Below are positions 45,267 to 45,853 of a stretch of 45,853 nucleotides of DNA, piece after piece. A program made the position numbers and the translations under genes. Below the pieces are notes generated by a model. It saw nothing but the letters and a program-made list of their open reading frames with translations. It was not told the DNA's origin and did no database searches. Every line of letters starts with the position of its first letter. Position 1 is the stretch's first letter. This stretch comes from Desulfohalobiaceae bacterium (GTDB lineage Bacteria; Desulfobacterota; Desulfovibrionia; Desulfovibrionales; Desulfothermaceae), in assembly GCA_021737085.1 (NCBI GenBank), contig JAIPEP010000005.1, positions 1-45,853 of the forward strand. The letters run 5' to 3'.

Positions 45267-45641
45267 TTATTCAGGCTCTTTAGGTTTAATATCCAGCCCT
45301 TCCAGGACCTTTTCCTTCTCCGAGAGGTCGCCCACGATCTTGCGCAAGGGGGGAGGGAGCTCCTTCAACAGGGTGGGTACGGCCAGAATCTGATGCTGTC
45401 TGGCCTGACCGGGGTCCTGCGCTAAATCAATGACCTCGAGCTCATATTGCCCCTGCAGATGTTCTTCACAGATTTGTCTCAGGTTCTGGATGGCCTGCTG
45501 CGAGCGAGAGGTGCTGCCTGAAACGAAGAGCCTCAATTGAACAGAGGACCGGAGGTGCTCATTGTCCTGGTTCTCTCCGGTCTTGTCCTGATCTGAATGG
45601 TTGTTGCCCCTGTCTCGGGATTCATGCTTCTCTGGTGCCAT
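45267..45641 (-). CDS. KaiB-like protein
   Basis: A 124-residue protein whose residues about 34-118 match the KaiB fold: VQLRLFVSGSTSRSQQAIQN at the start, YELEVIDLAQDPGQA, and the strongly conserved ILAVPTLLKELPPPLRKIVG with DLSEKEKVLEGLDI after it. In cyanobacteria KaiB acts in the KaiABC clock and a KaiB-like domain is the sensor of the kinase SasA. Here a ~33-residue charged N-terminal extension precedes the domain. ATG 45641 has an AGGAT site; 21 open codons upstream look non-coding. It is first in the signalling cluster, 62 bp before the MASE3 gene. No kaiC is visible. Confidence 0.93.
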   Translation of the reverse strand: MAPEKHESRDRGNNHSDQDKTGENQDNEHLRSSVQLRLFVSGSTSRSQQAIQNLRQICEEHLQGQYELEVIDLAQDPGQARQHQILAVPTLLKELPPPLRKIVGDLSEKEKVLEGLDIKPKEPE

Positions 45642-45706
45642 TCTATCCTGTCCTGTTGGTTGAATTTTTTCTGAGAAGCAGGGAGTGTTGAATCGTAGTC
45701 CCAATC

Positions 45707-45741
45707 CTTATACCATAAACCTTCCCCCGTTGTCTAGACAA
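45707..45741 (-). promoter_or_regulatory. Promoter with overlapping palindromic operator upstream of the KaiB-like gene
   Basis: A perfect 12-bp palindrome TTGTCTAGACAA (45730-45741) on the minus strand supplies a -35 box (TTGTCT or TAGACA), followed after 18 nt by TATGGT or TATAAG (45717-45707). The palindrome on the -35 is a natural operator position. It lies about 90-100 bp before the KaiB-like ATG. Confidence 0.45.
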
Positions 45742-45780
45742 AATTTGGACTAAGTTAAGGTGGAAGACCTCTTAGCCTCT

Positions 45781-45830
45781 GGGAGGGCAGGAGTGCCCTC
45801 CCCGCTCCCCACCCCTCGGGGTGGGGAGCG
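45781..45830. terminator. Two tandem hairpins at the window end
   Basis: Hairpin 1 pairs GGGAGGGCA (45781-45789) with TGCCCTCCC (45794-45802). Hairpin 2 pairs the 13-nt arms 45803-45815 and 45818-45830. They are directly adjacent. No T tract follows on either strand; they probably belong to the 3' end of a gene beyond the window or separate it from the KaiB operon. Confidence 0.5.
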
Positions 45831-45853
45831 AAAAAGCTCGGCGAATCAAGCTG

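Overview
The window looks like chromosomal DNA of a Gram-negative, anaerobic sulfate-reducer-type bacterium, most likely Desulfobacterota and close to Desulfovibrionales. This is inferred from gene content: a desulfoferrodoxin-rubredoxin pair, a heterodisulfide-reductase HdrC-HdrB pair, a full lipid A / BAM / Lol set and several sensory proteins rich in PAS domains. No rRNA gene is present and I cannot name the species. I saw no insertion sequence, prophage or CRISPR array.

Layout, left to right. 1-2.4 kb: the 3' end of a cstA carbon-starvation transporter, a ketopantoate-reductase-like gene and a HEAT-like hypothetical. 2.4-3.6 kb: oxygen-defence genes (rubredoxin, desulfoferrodoxin) behind a long gene-free stretch with a 286-bp foldback repeat and a good promoter. 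3.6-9 kb: the rod-shape operon mreB-mreC-mreD-mrdA-rodA. 9.2-19.8 kb: an ogt-type DNA repair gene, then a long envelope operon transcribed leftward, lysS-lolC-lolD-bamA-skp-lpxD-fabZ-lpxA-lpxI. 20-26 kb: a UspA protein, an NtrC-type sigma-54 activator, and pyrimidine genes pyrB-pyrC behind an amidohydrolase. 26-30 kb: cbiB, trmL, tRNA-Val(CAC), and a radical SAM enzyme resembling the MJ0619/tetraether lipid synthase family, directly behind an ArsR-family regulator. 30-35.3 kb: folC, a second radical SAM gene that appears frameshifted, map with a SEC-C zinc motif, and hdrC-hdrB. 35.4-39.2 kb: a methyltransferase, an EamA transporter, a gamma-carbonic anhydrase-like protein and an OmpA-type lipoprotein.

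39.4-45.7 kb is the most unusual part: a leftward signalling cluster of a KaiB-like protein, a MASE3-PAS-PAS-PAS-GGDEF-HD-GYP protein, a membrane histidine kinase and a single-domain response regulator. The kinase carries a degenerate GGDEF domain inserted inside its own ATPase domain, between the N box and the G1 box. The insert has lost the GGDEF signature (TSNIF instead) but keeps the RxxD c-di-GMP inhibitory-site motif at the correct spacing. The gene just upstream encodes an apparently intact c-di-GMP cyclase/phosphodiesterase. The simplest reading is a kinase whose ATPase is gated by c-di-GMP made or destroyed by its neighbour, under a KaiB-type protein. This is inference; no kaiC is visible before the window ends.

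The envelope genes form one logical programme: lipid A synthesis, outer-membrane protein insertion, lipoprotein export and, in the next operon, the cell-wall elongation machine.
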